Assembly: GCF_021398215.1 (NCBI RefSeq)
Contig: NZ_CP071516.1
Coordinates: 109,047 to 116,028 of the forward strand
Source of the DNA: Arthrobacter polaris
GTDB taxonomy: Bacteria; Actinomycetota; Actinomycetes; Actinomycetales; Micrococcaceae
Length of the DNA stretch: 6,982 bases
Reading direction: 5' to 3'
The position numbers and the translations under genes are program-made. Below, piece after piece: positions 5,748 through 6,982 of this stretch (positions within the stretch are counted from its first letter, which is position 1; the number at the start of each line of letters is the position of its first letter). The notes below the pieces were generated by a model. That model was not told where the DNA came from. It did not search any database and saw nothing but the letters and a program-made list of their open reading frames with translations.

Positions 5748-6982
5748 ATGTCGATGATACCCGAGGCCTATGACGAGGCCTATGACGAGGGATACGACGA
5801 ATCCTACGATGAGGGATATGAAGAGGCGGTCCGTCCATCGCTTCGGCTTGCCCGTCCTTCCACGCCCTCAGCGAGACCCACCGACCGCCCCGTGACGCAG
5901 GCACAGCTGCAGATGGCTATCGAGAGCGTCAACAAGTCCGTGCGCACCAATTCAGCAGCGATCGCGACCGTCAACCGAACGGTTGGACGTATCGGCCGCG
6001 ATGTGACTCAGATGCGCCGTTCAACGGCAAACACCCGCAAGGACATCTCCACACTACGAGATGCCGTAGTGATTGGACCCATGCTCGCCGGTACCCTGGG
6101 GAGCGGCAACCCACTCATGTCAGCGCTTGTGCCAATGATGCTCGTTGGTTCTATTGGCAGCGACCAATCTGCTGGATCGTCCAGTTCGGGCACGGGGATG
6201 TTCGGTGGCGGTGGCGGTGACCAGATGACGACGATGATCATGTTGCTTGCTCTCAGCGGCGGTTTGGGCAATAAGGGGAGTGTGATGGCTTTTAGCCCGA
6301 TAGGGATGGTGGTGGGTGCCGCCTTGGCGCGTGATATTAAAGATCGGGGCCGTGCCAGCCAGATTGAGATCCTCGGAGGTGTCATGGGTGCCTCTCCATG
6401 GGACTGGTACTGCTCGCTACGCTGGCGAAAGAGGCAACGGGAAGCGGGCCGATAGACCCGACGAAACCGAACCCGCCTGATCTAGCGTCTGTACCGGACG
6501 TGCGCCCGGCGGGGTCCGATCTTGCTGTAGCCAGTGAGATTCTCACCGTTCATGGGCTGGCGTCCGGGCGGCCGCGTGCGGTTCTCTCCGACTCACCGCA
6601 GGGCACGATCCTTGGCAGCATTCCGGAGCTCGGGGCCTTCGTGGCGCTGACCACTGAGGTGTCCGTCCTGATTAGTGCAGGCTTGCTCGTTCCACCTGTG
6701 ACCGGCAAGCTTCGTGCCGACGCTGAAGCGGTGTTGAAAACAGCGGGTTTCCTCTCGAGGGTTCAAAGTGTTGACGTCTCGGGGACACCCGATACTGTGA
6801 CAGAGCAGGACCCGGTCGCGGGGACTTCGCCTCCAGCGGCGACGTAATTACACTCAGCGTGGTGAAGGCCTCAGCCGATGGGCCAGAAAAGGCAAGTAAT
6901 TCAACCGCTAAGGCGAAAGCCAATACTCACCGAGTAGCTGACCGGGACCAGGAACATTCATGGATCCCCGGTTGCGCATACT
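5748..6982 (+). CDS. Tyr-Asp-Glu repeat, coiled-coil, Gly/Met-rich hydrophobic protein with two PASTA domains; frameshifted, partial at right edge
   Basis: Starts at ATG 5748 behind a strong ribosome binding site and is still open at the right edge. In order: tandem YDE(A/G/S) repeats (residues ~6-27); a basic Pro/Ser/Arg linker; a polar heptad-like helix (~50-104, VTQAQLQMAIESVNKSVRTN onward), probably a coiled coil; hydrophobic Gly/Met-rich segments (~107-138 and ~160-174, with a GGGGG run between); MAFSPIGMVVGAALARDI; and, after a shift near 6397, MGLVLLATLAKEA. A Pro-rich spacer leads to two PASTA-like domains (~6491-6676 and 6689-~6873). A second shift near 6826 is required inside the second PASTA domain (TEQDPVAGT to SSGDVITLSVVKA). 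An Ala/Lys/Ser-rich linker follows. Known for PASTA: it binds cell-wall muropeptides outside the cell in kinases and penicillin-binding proteins. Here it is joined to no kinase or transpeptidase domain that I can see, so the role is unknown. Confidence 0.7.
5763..5828 (+). repeat. Tandem 12-base repeat encoding YDE(A/G/S)
   Basis: Five near-identical 12-base units encode EAYDEAYDEGYDESYDEGYEEA at the N-terminus of the protein. Codons drift between units (TAT/TAC, GAC/GAT, GAG/GAA), so the amino-acid repeat is kept while the DNA varies, which points to selection on the protein. Confidence 0.85.
6491..6676 (+). other. PASTA domain 1 (divergent)
   Basis: Reads VPDVRPAGSDLAVASEILTV to SDSPQGTILGSIPELGAFV and ends in EVSVLIS. 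It has the PASTA order: a VP start, a helix with Leu/Ala spacing, a strand with Asp/Ser, a '..G.I....P..G' turn and a final hydrophobic strand. The usual Q-x-P before the last Gly is replaced by SIPELG, so the match is weaker than for domain 2. Confidence 0.5.
6689..6873 (+). other. PASTA domain 2
   Basis: VPPVTGKLRADAEAVLKTAG, then TPDTVTEQDPVAGT and, one frame later, SSGDVITLSVVKA. This follows the PASTA pattern closely: VP..G....A...L..AG, then the T.T..Q.P..GT turn, then G..I.L.V. One missing base near 6826 splits it. Confidence 0.75.

Noticed and set aside
1..6982. CRISPR array, rRNA or phage integrase site
   Set aside because: No regularly spaced repeats, no rRNA-like segments and no att-like duplicated sequence were seen.

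Overview
This window looks like accessory DNA from a moderately high-GC bacterium, possibly an actinobacterium or another soil-type lineage. The hints are GC-rich codon use, possible GTG/TTG starts, PASTA domains and a copper-oxidase/galactose-oxidase locus; none of these fixes the taxon. The dominant technical feature is that almost every recognisable protein is split over two or more reading frames while homology runs straight across the breaks. Most breaks are explained by one missing base. This fits uncorrected single-base deletions in the assembly better than ordinary gene decay, so the genes are described here as rebuilt across frames.

Left arm (1-2484, minus strand): one very large copper enzyme gene that continues past the left edge. 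Its N-terminal half is a multicopper oxidase with all four copper-ligand motifs and an extra plastocyanin-like copper site. A Cys/His-rich linker follows. Then comes the N-terminal part of a galactose-oxidase-like kelch domain carrying the Cys and Tyr that form the cross-linked radical cofactor. Just upstream (2593-2713) is a possible C-terminal remnant of another minus-strand gene.

Middle (2780-4216): a fragment of an IS4-family transposase N-terminal domain on the plus strand abuts the cut-off 3' end of a TetR-type regulator gene on the minus strand (3007-3429). A perfect 15-bp palindrome, a likely autoregulatory operator, lies directly upstream of the regulator. The next ~760 bases have no convincing gene but contain two perfect inverted repeats.

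Right arm (4217-6982, plus strand): a compact cluster of uncharacterised genes. The first two pieces (4217-4402 and 4399-5083) may be one protein: an acidic helical head, a glycine-zipper hydrophobic segment, a Gly/Ala/Ser/Pro linker and a strongly acidic Tyr-rich tail. The next gene (5136-5694) has a short coiled coil followed by a paired-CxxC zinc motif. The last (5748 to the right edge) has a tandem Tyr-Asp-Glu repeat head, a predicted coiled coil, several Gly/Met-rich hydrophobic segments and two PASTA domains. Shared features (acidic Tyr-rich ends, glycine-rich hydrophobic cores, tight spacing, one direction) suggest the products work together, perhaps at the cell envelope. I do not recognise this set as a described system; it is the best candidate here for something new.
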